DNA from: Blastopirellula sp. J2-11
Lineage (GTDB): Bacteria; Planctomycetota; Planctomycetia; Pirellulales; Pirellulaceae
Direction: 5' to 3'
NCBI RefSeq assembly: GCF_024584705.1
Contig: NZ_CP097384.1
Coordinates: 4,464,001 to 4,528,000, forward strand
DNA: 64,000 nucleotides
Positions 56,015-64,000 of the stretch are shown one piece after another. Under the pieces are notes generated by a model. That model was not told where the DNA came from. It saw nothing but the letters and a program-made list of their open reading frames with translations, and did not search any database. Positions within the stretch are counted from its first letter, which is position 1. Each line of letters begins with the position of its first letter. Made by a program: the position numbers and the translations under genes.

Positions 56015-56808
56015 CGACAAGCTCCTGCAGATTGAAGGCGAACCATCGATTCGCCGTGGGTGAGCGATGGCCCCAGCTGGAAAAAAGGCTCACATACATA
56101 ATGTGCATTACTCCGCCATTGAAATCAACGGTAGAAACACCGCCTTTGAGTTAAAGTGCAAAAAATTCACGCCAGGGCTCCGTACAATCGATTCACCCAC
56201 TCTAACTACTTTGCATTTAAGTCATTATCACCAAGCAGCTTGCGCGTATTCCCCGCAATTCGCCAAGGGACTGCGGATACTCGCTAATGTGCAACCGCTT
56301 GAACGAGGCAATTCACGCAAGCTGCGCAATGCCGGCATCTACTCCATCGGTTAGGTATCACGCCGCAAGCCAAAAAACCCCGCGTCAGTCGCTGGTTTCG
56401 CCGCATCGCAGCCGGGTGCTGGGATGTCGAATGAAAAAAATCAGCAGCATCGCTCTCCCGCAGGCCTGGAACATTGGACCGGACCGGACTCCGCGTTTTT
56501 TTCGGGCTGGAACATTGGACCGGACCGGACTCCGCGCTTTTTTCGGGCTGGAACGTTGGACCGGACCGATTGCTTTTTTTGACTGCGTTCTCATCCGTGT
56601 TCGTCTCTCCCGTTCCAACTGCGCATGCGAAAACGCCCTGGCCTGATTCTCCTCAGGCCGGTTCATCTCAGAGAGTCGCCCTCTTCGAACGCCGATTCAT
56701 GCACCACAAAGAGCGCATTGTTTACCAAGCATATTTTAATAACATGCGCAGACTTTATCAACCTTAAAAATGGCCGGTCCCCCTCCCCAACGTTCGCCAA
56801 AAGCGCAT
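56015..56808. other. 794-bp non-coding region with tandem repeats
   Basis: No gene is supported. It includes the probable promoter of the HTH protein gene (minus) near 56050-56150, the three-copy repeat at 56466-56585, and AT-rich sequence from 56700. Short frames here are translations of the repeat. Confidence 0.5.
56466..56585. repeat. Three-copy 41-bp direct tandem repeat with T runs
   Basis: Units starting CTGGAACATTGGACCGGACC begin at 56466, 56507 and 56548, each 41 bp apart. The first two contain GGACTCCGCG followed by a run of seven or six Ts and CGGG; the third departs after GGACCGGACCG. There are no unique spacers, so it is not a CRISPR array. The GGACCGGACCGGA core is itself a short internal repeat. 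Confidence 0.85.
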
Positions 56809-56840
56809 AAAAAAACTGCCGCCCCCCACGGGACGGCAGT
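56809..56840 (-). terminator. Rho-independent terminator of the pseudopilin-like operon
   Basis: On the minus strand CTGCCGTCCC and GGGGGCGGCAG form a GC-rich stem with a short loop, followed by seven Ts. It lies about 35 bp after the stop codon at 56874. Confidence 0.85.
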
Positions 56841-56873
56841 CGATTTTGACGGAATGAAACGCCGCGAACGTCG

Positions 56874-59800
56874 CTAGTCGATCCGACGCTTCAACAACAC
56901 AGCGTCTTCCACGTTGTAATCTTCGCCCGGCTCGTAACCGACCGGAATCGAACGATCAATCAAGTAGAACGAACGATTCCGCTTGATCTCGCCGGTATCG
57001 CTCCCCAACTCTTGCCCCAGTTGCCAACCATCCGGGTGCACCTGACTGATCGTCGTCGGCTCAACCTCAAAGTAACCAATCGTGATCCAAACGGCGTAAA
57101 CGTTGGACTGGGTGGTGGTGAGATTGTCGAGTCGGCGGATCCCTTGCAGCCGATTGGCGGCGCTAAGCGAAGTATCCGTGAAACGCGTCGTTGCGGTCGA
57201 GTTCGCTCTGAATTCAAACAACGGCTGATCTTCCGTATCGGTTCCGGCAATCGCTTGCGGCGTATTACTGGAATTGGTCAACAATTTTTTCGATCGCAAC
57301 TCCGTCGCATCGACGCCCGGTACTCGCAACGCGTTGTTGTAGTTCGACCCGGCGTTGCTGGGATCCAACGGCGGCATCATGTTACCGGCCGCCGCAGTCC
57401 GGAACGGATCAGAGAACCACGACGGAAAATCACGCGCGGACGCATTAAATCGCGTGGTGGAGCTACTCGCGGCAACGCTTCCGCCCCGACTTTGTTGGAA
57501 TTCGTTCCAGCCAGGAAAGTTGATGTCGGCGTTCTGGAACAAGTTCTCTTGAAATAACGCGTTGTAGATGAATTCGCTACCCATGGTGTTCAGATTCACC
57601 TTGCCGGGATCACGGAACTCACTGCGTTTGTTGAAGGGGAACCGCAGATGATTCTTCAAATTATCGGTTGCTGTCCAACCCGCTTCATACGCCGCACCGT
57701 TGTAGTACTTTTGCGTGCCGACAAATCGTGACGGGACCGTCAAGTAATCAAAGATGCGATACATGTGAGCGCGACGCGTCTCGTCGCCGAGCGCCCCCAA
57801 GTTCTTCAGATCGCGAGAATGATAGAAGTTCATCAGGCCGCCGATGCGTCCCCAATTGTCCCTCGCTCTTTCCACAAGATCCGTTCGATCCGCCGACCCA
57901 AATTGATCGATATTGTTGTCATTGTTGAACAACGAATATTCCAAGGTCAAACGCTGCGGCGCACTCGACGGCACCAGCATCAAATCATGGACCGACATGA
58001 AAGGACTGTCGGGCCAGTAGATAAAGCCGAACGGCATGTCATTAGCGCCAGCGCCGGGAGCGCCGATATATTCGCCGTCGGTTCCGGCCGTGTTGTCCAG
58101 CGGCAGTCCCAGACTGCGGTTCAAATACCCCAACGAATGCATGAGCGGACGACGGAAATAATCTTCTTGCCCATCCGCGTTCACAAAATTCATTGCAGTA
58201 TCAAGCGGCGTGGGCGGATTGTTCATCGTGTGCCCCTGGGCTCCGGTCACCGCCTGCGCACGCGCCGCCGAATCGACCAACCCGCCGTTGTTGGTCAGCT
58301 TGCCCAGCAAGCCGCCGTTGGCGTCACCCGAAAATGAATCGCTGCCGTTGCGTCGGCCTCGCTCGTTGGAGCCAAACGCGACAGCGTTCCCCAACGCCAT
58401 GTCGGGATCATCCGGATCAGTGCTCGCCTCCCCGTTGAAGACATGCAAGTCGACCGAAGCCCAGTCAACCGTGATATAAGGGTTGTACGCCGGGTGATAG
58501 TTGCGAGTCGGATCGGCCAGGCGTTGCAGCAACAAGCCTTTGAAGTCATTGATGGTGCCGGTCGTAATCGAACCATATTCCTGTAACGGCGTTCCCATTT
58601 CCAAATCTAACGCCGTGTCAGGAATCAGAGTTGTCGACGGAGCGGGAGCTCCATTGTCTTCTGGATTAGCCGTTGAATAATGTCCCACTCGATCGGCGGA
58701 ACCCATTGGATCAATCGGTTCTTTGTAGTAACTAGCCGCCGTCGGCAGAGGCTCAGAAATGTTCAGCCCGGCGTCAACACCGCTCGTGGGAATCGGAAAC
58801 TCATCTGGATCCGCAACCCAGCCGGAAGGCGCCGGAATCGTAAACAGGGCCGATGTATTCGTCTGAATCTCGTTTGGAACGCCCGGATAAGTCACGCCAG
58901 GCGTCGTAACAGTCGCCCCCGCTCCAAGATCAATATATTGCGTTCCGGTCATCGCATTGATCAACGCCGCATCAGAAACAGAGCCTGGATCACCGGGCGC
59001 GACGCCAAAGTACGTTCTCTCGCGCGGACCGCCCACAAGATAACGATTCGGCGTTAGCAGTAACGGATTACCCGTACCCAGGTCACGATACTTAAACGAC
59101 ATATCGTCAAAGCGTGACAAATCGTCTCCGGCGACCGTCGGCAACGCGAAGCTGCTGCCGACAAACCAGATCATGCGATCGATCTCAATATCAGGATCGG
59201 ATGCGACCGGCATTGTTGGATCGACTGGATATTGCGGGTTAAACTTCGCGGGATCTACGCCAATCGCCGGATCGTTGGGCTGAAACATGATCGTATTCGG
59301 TCGCCCATCCGCGCCAGTCGCTTGCGCGAGCAGCTTCTCTTCGGCGGCAGATTTGAATTTGGTCACAGCCATTCGCCAAACAGGCGCATTGTTCGGCGCG
59401 ACGGCGCTCAGGTTCAGCTGGCCGCCTTGATACAATTCACCTGGCAACTTTGTGCCGTTCGCGGGTAAATTCCGCGTCGCGTACAGTTCAAAGAACAACG
59501 ATCCCTGCGGGATGCGGTATTGATCCAAATTCGGGTCATCGCCGCTTGCGACATCTTTTTGCGGCCCATCGTCGTAGTCCGTATCTTTGAGGCGCTTGTC
59601 ATGCGTCGCCAAGGTTTCGGAGATGACCAAGTCGGGCTGCTCTGCCCCCCAGACAACGCGTCGATCCGCACACGAATTCATTGTGAACACTGTCGTATCC
59701 GCTTCGTCCGACTTCAAGTCGCCGTCGACTCCCCAACCATCCCACGGATTCACGTCGTACTCAAACGGCGTCATGATCGCATCGTTGTCACGAAAATCGA

Positions 59801-62558
59801 CCACATTGATCGCCCATTGAGCGATTCGTCGCACAGTCAATTCTCGTTTATCATCCGCGCTCAAAGCGGCAGTTTCGGTCGGCGCCTCGAACAACGGAAA
59901 GTCATAGCCTGCGTCATGCAGCAGCAACGCCAAGCAGAACAGATGCCGAGCATACAACTGTTTGGCGAAAGTGGGGGCAAATTGCGTGTCCGCCCCATTG
60001 AAGACCTTCAGGGGACGATTCCGTCCGTCACCGCTATCAAAATAATCGATGTCGTAATCGTTGACGTAGTGCGGCGTGTACGTGTCCAGATTGGGAAGCG
60101 TGATGTCTTTGTTGTATGCGTCCCCCGCCGTAATCAGCGGCGTGTTGAACAACCGATTCACATCCATCGGTTCGCCGCGCAGCACTTCAAAGGGAATCGT
60201 TGAGCGGACAATCTGCTGAACCTGATCTTCCGTAATCGTCGTGCCGCCCAACGTCCCCGGCAGTACGCGACGAACCCGTTCGCGCGCCAAATCCAGAATG
60301 GTCGGCATCGTATTTTGCCAGAGGGCGCTATTCAACTGCGCCCGCCCGCCCGTCAGTTGATTCGCGTCAAACGGCGAATCGACCGTCGGAGCCGTGCCGC
60401 GCAAATCGAGCGGCACAGGCGGAGCCGGCAACGTCTGCATGCTATAGCTTTCGGTCGTCAAAGCGGCTCGATTTTGCGAATTCGCCAGCGTGGTCGGCGC
60501 ATCCGACTTCAAACGAGTCGAAAGATAGTTGCCGTCATAGTCGTTGTACCGCAGCAACGCTTCCAGATCGCCAGGCGTATACGGAGAATCGGTTCCCTGC
60601 GGATGATTGAGATTCATCTCGTACGGGTCATTCAACGCATTGGTGATATTGGCGCCGGTATAGTTGATCGTCGATCCTGAAAATGTCCCTGACTGCGTGG
60701 CGATACGCGAGCGGCCGGTGTAATCCAGATACTTCATGCCGGCGCCGGCGATCAGCGGGTACGTGCCGTACGCCTGACCGACCAACGATCCGCCCCAGTC
60801 GGTCGGCAATCCAATTTCACCATACAAGGCCAGTCGCTCGTTACCGACGTCACGTGTCGTTTTTGCGCCCGGCAAATAGGGAGGACTCACCGCGGGATTT
60901 TTGTCCGCATAGCGTGAATTCAGAATCTTGAAATATTCCAACCCTAGCGGCGTCACCGGAGGCGTGCGGTTCGTAAAAATGTTTCGCAGATCGAAGTCGG
61001 CAGGACCATATCCCGCGCCAATCAGGCGGGCCATCGCATTAGACCCGTTCGCCGAGTTTGCACTAGCGGTGATCGACGCTTGTTGATAGTCGTAAGTGCC
61101 GTTGGTTGGATCCGCAAAATCAGGCGTTAGCGTTTCAAACGAATTAAAGAACCCGGCTGCATTCAGGTTAAGTTTCGCGTCTTGATCCCGCACCAAAATC
61201 GCCGCCAACTTCTTGTAGCGTCGACCATGGGGACCGGTCACCACCGGCAAGCCGGGATCGATCCAAATGCTGTCCATGACGCCGTCGCGATCGTTGTCGA
61301 CATCCCATTGGAGACTTTGATCAAGCAACGTCGAACCACTAATCTTGATATCGCGATAGCCTGGATTGCTGCCGGTAAAATTTGGATTATCTTCCACCAG
61401 CGGGCGCAGCATGATGCGGCGTTTCAGTTTTATCAAAGCGATGCGATGCTCTACCGGGAATTCGTCGGTAGTGACAATGTCTGTTTTGGGCGTTCCATCG
61501 GTGTTAAATGGACGCAACCACATTTCTTCCTGCTGGGCCGCAGTAAGATCGGCGAAGCCGTCATTGTCTGTGCCTGTCGGATCTTTCCACTCTCTTGCTA
61601 ATCGCGCATACCAATAGGCGATCAAGTCAGGACGATGGAACGACGGCAACACGTCATCCGACGAACCGGGCGTTCCGTTGTTGAAGTAGTACGAGAGCGC
61701 CATGTTTTGATAGTCGGGCGCATCCCACGGTTCGTCGGCGCCGCCGTGATCTACAAAACGGCTCTCCCCGGCAAACGGATCATCAACAATGCCGTTTGCC
61801 GCGTAGGCGGCGAAATTTGGCAACAGCGCTACCGGCAACCTCATATTTGGTCCGGCTGCGGTCGTGATGTCGTTGATCGATGTCATCAAGTCCAACGACG
61901 CGCCGTTCTGATAGTTCTTACTACCAATATCGCTATAACCAAACCCCGTTCCGCTAAAGGGGCGGCCGTTGATCAAGAACGTGTCGCCCGTCATCGGCAA
62001 CCACTTGGCGGTCGACGAGATGTTGAGCCCTGACGGTTTTTCGACCATCAACGTCGCGGTGGCGCCGGTCGTGGAGGTCGAGTCGTAACCGACGATGCGC
62101 ACGCTGCGATTTCGGCCGTTGCCGTCGAGATAGGTCAAAATGCAGCCGTTGTAATAACCGTCGACCGGCACAAACGCCGAGTCGGCCGTCACCGTCAGTT
62201 GCACAAATTCTTTCGGCACGATGTCGCCGGCGCCGTTGGTGAGGGCGCCGTCGCCGCTGATGACGGTATTGATGGTTCCGTGACGTGACTCGCGGCCGTA
62301 TAAATCGCGCAGCAGGTCGCCGCCGATCAGCGCGCTGGACGTGCCGACCTTCGGTCCACGGACCAGGTCTAACATCACCGAGTCGGCGTCTTGTTGCGGC
62401 ATGTCGGACGTAGTGGGATTGGCGCGTCCGGCGTCGGCGGCTCGTTTGAACTGGGCGGCGGTCACGACAAACGTGACGCCCACCAACGCAAACAGCACGA
62501 GCACGCTAAGGACGACGAGCAAAATAGCCCCGCGCCGGGGCGGTTGCTTCCGATTCAT
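56874..62558 (-). CDS. Giant GspK/PilX-like pseudopilin-type protein
   Basis: An 1,894-residue protein starting at ATG 62558. After a basic leader (NRKQPPRRG) a hydrophobic helix GAILLVVLSVLVLFALVGVT resembles the start of GspK/PilX minor pseudopilins. Typical GspK phrases recur: KLNLNAAGFFNSFETL near residue 480 and DPGKVNLNTMGSEFIYNALF near residue 1690, each the small helix-hairpin region. The rest is rich in Asp, Asn, Gly and Thr, with many date-like DNDGFAD- and DNDRDGVMD-type acidic loops that could bind calcium. Usual GspK is ~330 residues, so this is about six times longer. It is transcribed after the PilV-like gene. Confidence 0.85.
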   Translation of the reverse strand: MNRKQPPRRGAILLVVLSVLVLFALVGVTFVVTAAQFKRAADAGRANPTTSDMPQQDADSVMLDLVRGPKVGTSSALIGGDLLRDLYGRESRHGTINTVISGDGALTNGAGDIVPKEFVQLTVTADSAFVPVDGYYNGCILTYLDGNGRNRSVRIVGYDSTSTTGATATLMVEKPSGLNISSTAKWLPMTGDTFLINGRPFSGTGFGYSDIGSKNYQNGASLDLMTSINDITTAAGPNMRLPVALLPNFAAYAANGIVDDPFAGESRFVDHGGADEPWDAPDYQNMALSYYFNNGTPGSSDDVLPSFHRPDLIAYWYARLAREWKDPTGTDNDGFADLTAAQQEEMWLRPFNTDGTPKTDIVTTDEFPVEHRIALIKLKRRIMLRPLVEDNPNFTGSNPGYRDIKISGSTLLDQSLQWDVDNDRDGVMDSIWIDPGLPVVTGPHGRRYKKLAAILVRDQDAKLNLNAAGFFNSFETLTPDFADPTNGTYDYQQASITASANSANGSNAMARLIGAGYGPADFDLRNIFTNRTPPVTPLGLEYFKILNSRYADKNPAVSPPYLPGAKTTRDVGNERLALYGEIGLPTDWGGSLVGQAYGTYPLIAGAGMKYLDYTGRSRIATQSGTFSGSTINYTGANITNALNDPYEMNLNHPQGTDSPYTPGDLEALLRYNDYDGNYLSTRLKSDAPTTLANSQNRAALTTESYSMQTLPAPPVPLDLRGTAPTVDSPFDANQLTGGRAQLNSALWQNTMPTILDLARERVRRVLPGTLGGTTITEDQVQQIVRSTIPFEVLRGEPMDVNRLFNTPLITAGDAYNKDITLPNLDTYTPHYVNDYDIDYFDSGDGRNRPLKVFNGADTQFAPTFAKQLYARHLFCLALLLHDAGYDFPLFEAPTETAALSADDKRELTVRRIAQWAINVVDFRDNDAIMTPFEYDVNPWDGWGVDGDLKSDEADTTVFTMNSCADRRVVWGAEQPDLVISETLATHDKRLKDTDYDDGPQKDVASGDDPNLDQYRIPQGSLFFELYATRNLPANGTKLPGELYQGGQLNLSAVAPNNAPVWRMAVTKFKSAAEEKLLAQATGADGRPNTIMFQPNDPAIGVDPAKFNPQYPVDPTMPVASDPDIEIDRMIWFVGSSFALPTVAGDDLSRFDDMSFKYRDLGTGNPLLLTPNRYLVGGPRERTYFGVAPGDPGSVSDAALINAMTGTQYIDLGAGATVTTPGVTYPGVPNEIQTNTSALFTIPAPSGWVADPDEFPIPTSGVDAGLNISEPLPTAASYYKEPIDPMGSADRVGHYSTANPEDNGAPAPSTTLIPDTALDLEMGTPLQEYGSITTGTINDFKGLLLQRLADPTRNYHPAYNPYITVDWASVDLHVFNGEASTDPDDPDMALGNAVAFGSNERGRRNGSDSFSGDANGGLLGKLTNNGGLVDSAARAQAVTGAQGHTMNNPPTPLDTAMNFVNADGQEDYFRRPLMHSLGYLNRSLGLPLDNTAGTDGEYIGAPGAGANDMPFGFIYWPDSPFMSVHDLMLVPSSAPQRLTLEYSLFNNDNNIDQFGSADRTDLVERARDNWGRIGGLMNFYHSRDLKNLGALGDETRRAHMYRIFDYLTVPSRFVGTQKYYNGAAYEAGWTATDNLKNHLRFPFNKRSEFRDPGKVNLNTMGSEFIYNALFQENLFQNADINFPGWNEFQQSRGGSVAASSSTTRFNASARDFPSWFSDPFRTAAAGNMMPPLDPSNAGSNYNNALRVPGVDATELRSKKLLTNSSNTPQAIAGTDTEDQPLFEFRANSTATTRFTDTSLSAANRLQGIRRLDNLTTTQSNVYAVWITIGYFEVEPTTISQVHPDGWQLGQELGSDTGEIKRNRSFYLIDRSIPVGYEPGEDYNVEDAVLLKRRID

Positions 62559-62692
62559 GGGTATTGCCTTTTTGCTTTCGCATGACGACGCCAGCCCCCG
62601 CAAAGCGTCGCCGTTATTTCGTCAAACCGCCGTAAGTCGGCCGCTTGAATTGCTGGTACGAGTAGTCGTTGGGAAAAGTAAGGAGTGAGTTT

Positions 62693-63874
62693 TTATGGGG
62701 TCCAAGGAGAGCCCGTCTCCAAGCGGACCTTTCGTTCGTAAACGCCGACTACGTCTTCGACGTAGATGGCTTGAGTGGGCGGGTCCATTGCGTTCCAATC
62801 AGGACCATCCAATGTGAGTCGAAGGTCATACTTGGATCCAACGGTAACCTCTTCAATTTCATCCATGGCGACAACACGATACCATTTGAAATTGTCGCCC
62901 CAGTAATACATGTTCGAGCCTATTGTTCGCGTGACACGCACTGTCAGGCAAATCCAATCGCCGGTTTTCATGTCCAGCAACTCCGGCGTCCCGGCCGTAA
63001 GTTGGATTTCGCCGGTGGTGCCTCCGCCGCTGATGAAACTTCCCGTTTCGACGGTGAGGACGCGCTCGTTCAGCAGGCCTCTTTCCGTTGCTCCGGCAAT
63101 GTCGGCGCTGGTCGGGATATCGCCCTGACGATTTTGAAAAATAATCGTCGACATCACATATTGATCTGTCGGTGGTTGCGAATTGCCAGTCGTACTTCCC
63201 GCTGCCGCCGTGGCAAACGGAGGCATGTTACCGCCGGTCGACGTGTTTACTCGCGTCGATGACGCCTCTGGAACCAGCATGATCGCCCAGCTATAAGTCC
63301 CTTGCGATTGACGGCGAATGTTCGTGCCGCCGCGCGTGAAAAACTTCTGTAACAGCGGTTCTTCGCGATCCTTGGGACGTTCATAACCGCCGGCAGTTCC
63401 CACTCCATAGTCATCGTCAGAAACGAACGCGCGTTCGGCACGGCTCTCCATGAACGGAAAGCTGGCGTTGTAGCTCCCTAACGATAGACGACGCATTTGC
63501 GGCGTCGCCGTCGTGTCATAGGGAAAGAACTGACGCTGCGTAGCACTGTCAATAAAAAACATCGGGTCGATCAGGTAAGACTGGCGAACAGGCAGTGAAC
63601 TGGCACTAGTACGAAACCGAGTTTGATCGACTGGCGTTGGAGACTTCAGCGGATCCAACCAAGAATCCGGGTTCATCATGCCGTAGACTTTCGCTTCGCG
63701 CTGGACGCGGCGTCCAATGCTGGCGACGCGATCGCTGCGGGTTCCCCGTTCGGCCAGATGGCTGCCGAGCGGAATCAGCGAGATCAAGCCGAGGATCCCC
63801 AGCATCACGACCATCGTCGACATCAACACTTCGACCAGCGTGATGCCGCGGCGGCGATTTCGAGTTGGCTGCAT
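62693..63874 (-). CDS. PilV/GspI-like prepilin-type protein
   Basis: A 393-residue protein starting at ATG 63874. The leader RNRRRGITLVEVLMSTMVVM is a type IV prepilin signal with cleavage after Gly and Glu at the fifth mature position. LGILGLISLIPLGSHLAERG is the following helix, as in PilV-like minor pilins. The mature part is beta-rich, with TGDWICLTVRVTRTIGSNMY and KYDLRLTLDGPDWNAMDPPT. It precedes the giant GspK-like gene by 134 bp, so the two probably serve one pseudopilus. Confidence 0.85.
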   Translation of the reverse strand: MQPTRNRRRGITLVEVLMSTMVVMLGILGLISLIPLGSHLAERGTRSDRVASIGRRVQREAKVYGMMNPDSWLDPLKSPTPVDQTRFRTSASSLPVRQSYLIDPMFFIDSATQRQFFPYDTTATPQMRRLSLGSYNASFPFMESRAERAFVSDDDYGVGTAGGYERPKDREEPLLQKFFTRGGTNIRRQSQGTYSWAIMLVPEASSTRVNTSTGGNMPPFATAAAGSTTGNSQPPTDQYVMSTIIFQNRQGDIPTSADIAGATERGLLNERVLTVETGSFISGGGTTGEIQLTAGTPELLDMKTGDWICLTVRVTRTIGSNMYYWGDNFKWYRVVAMDEIEEVTVGSKYDLRLTLDGPDWNAMDPPTQAIYVEDVVGVYERKVRLETGSPWTP

Positions 63875-63906
63875 GGTTCTTATCATTACGTCACGTTGGA
63901 TTTCGG

Positions 63907-64000
63907 TTATCGGCCCGAGATGTTTTGAGCCTGCTTGGCGAAGCGGCGAGCCGACGCGATCGCCTCCGGCGCCGACGCGACCGTGTTGCTGACGGCGCCG
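63907..64000 (-). CDS. C-terminal end of an upstream gene of the pseudopilin operon (partial)
   Basis: The minus-strand frame enters at the window edge and ends at TAA (63909-63907) after SAPEAIASARRFAKQAQNIS and GR. It stops 33 bp before the PilV-like start, matching operon spacing. Only about 30 codons are visible, so family and function cannot be given. Confidence 0.45.
   Translation of the reverse strand, partial: GAVSNTVASAPEAIASARRFAKQAQNISGR

Noticed and set aside
56466-56585. CRISPR array
   Set aside because: Repeats abut without spacers, there are only three, and no cas genes are present.

Overview
The window reads as chromosomal DNA of a planctomycete, most likely a Pirellulaceae member close to Blastopirellula or Rhodopirellula. 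Evidence: a planctomycetal (PV-type) microcompartment locus, three DUF1559 pseudopilin-like proteins with the [14 protein letters not shown] leader, a redoxin/cytochrome/copper-monooxygenase-like fusion, a RAYT-type transposase with long hairpin repeats, and a moderately GC-rich composition. Genus assignment is inference.

Layout. 298-8030 (minus): one probable operon reading deoR-type regulator, pduL, two BMC-H shell genes, acetate kinase, BMC-P, CoA-acylating aldehyde dehydrogenase, BMC-P, an RpiB-like protein of unknown role, BMC-P, class II aldolase. By family knowledge this is the fucose/rhamnose compartment: the aldolase makes lactaldehyde, then lactyl-CoA, lactyl-phosphate and lactate plus ATP follow. 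Four of its proteins carry encapsulation-peptide-like helices. A sigma70-like promoter and an inverted repeat precede the regulator. 8411-10135: acetyltransferase, Dabb protein and an unknown helical protein. 10172-11078: a RAYT-type transposase bracketed by two nearly identical ~100-bp hairpins; a third, diverged hairpin lies beside the aldolase gene at 109-208. 11208-14379: XRE regulator, short glycosyltransferase-like protein, hisI, small membrane and secreted proteins. 14802-16807: groES-groEL behind a good sigma54 (-24/-12) sequence.

17103-20011: two tandem DUF1559-plus-lipoprotein pairs. 20733-25710: signalling operon (REC-HD-GYP, thioredoxin-fold membrane protein, hybrid histidine kinase with Hpt). 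25918-31875: thrS, a membrane protein, a PLP class IV enzyme, prfB with its programmed frameshift, and an unknown gene. 31863-37929: response regulator, TPR lipoprotein, polysaccharide export protein, and the multidomain redox fusion. 37960-45419: HEAT-repeat secreted protein, thioesterase, HAD phosphatase, PQQ-type propeller, tandem GNAT, a third DUF1559, and an amidohydrolase.

45462-53126 (minus): a tightly overlapping seven-gene operon, RDD - SpoIIM-like - membrane protein - DUF4129-like - DUF4350-like - MoxR ATPase - DUF58. 53333-54763: an NAD(P)-type aldehyde dehydrogenase. 54839-56014: an HTH protein with a long uncharacterised domain. 56466-56585: a three-copy 41-bp tandem repeat. 56874-64000 (minus): a pseudopilin-like operon containing a 1,894-residue GspK-like protein, a PilV-like protein and the end of a further gene.

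All functional calls come from reading motifs in the sequence and recalling families; no database search was run.
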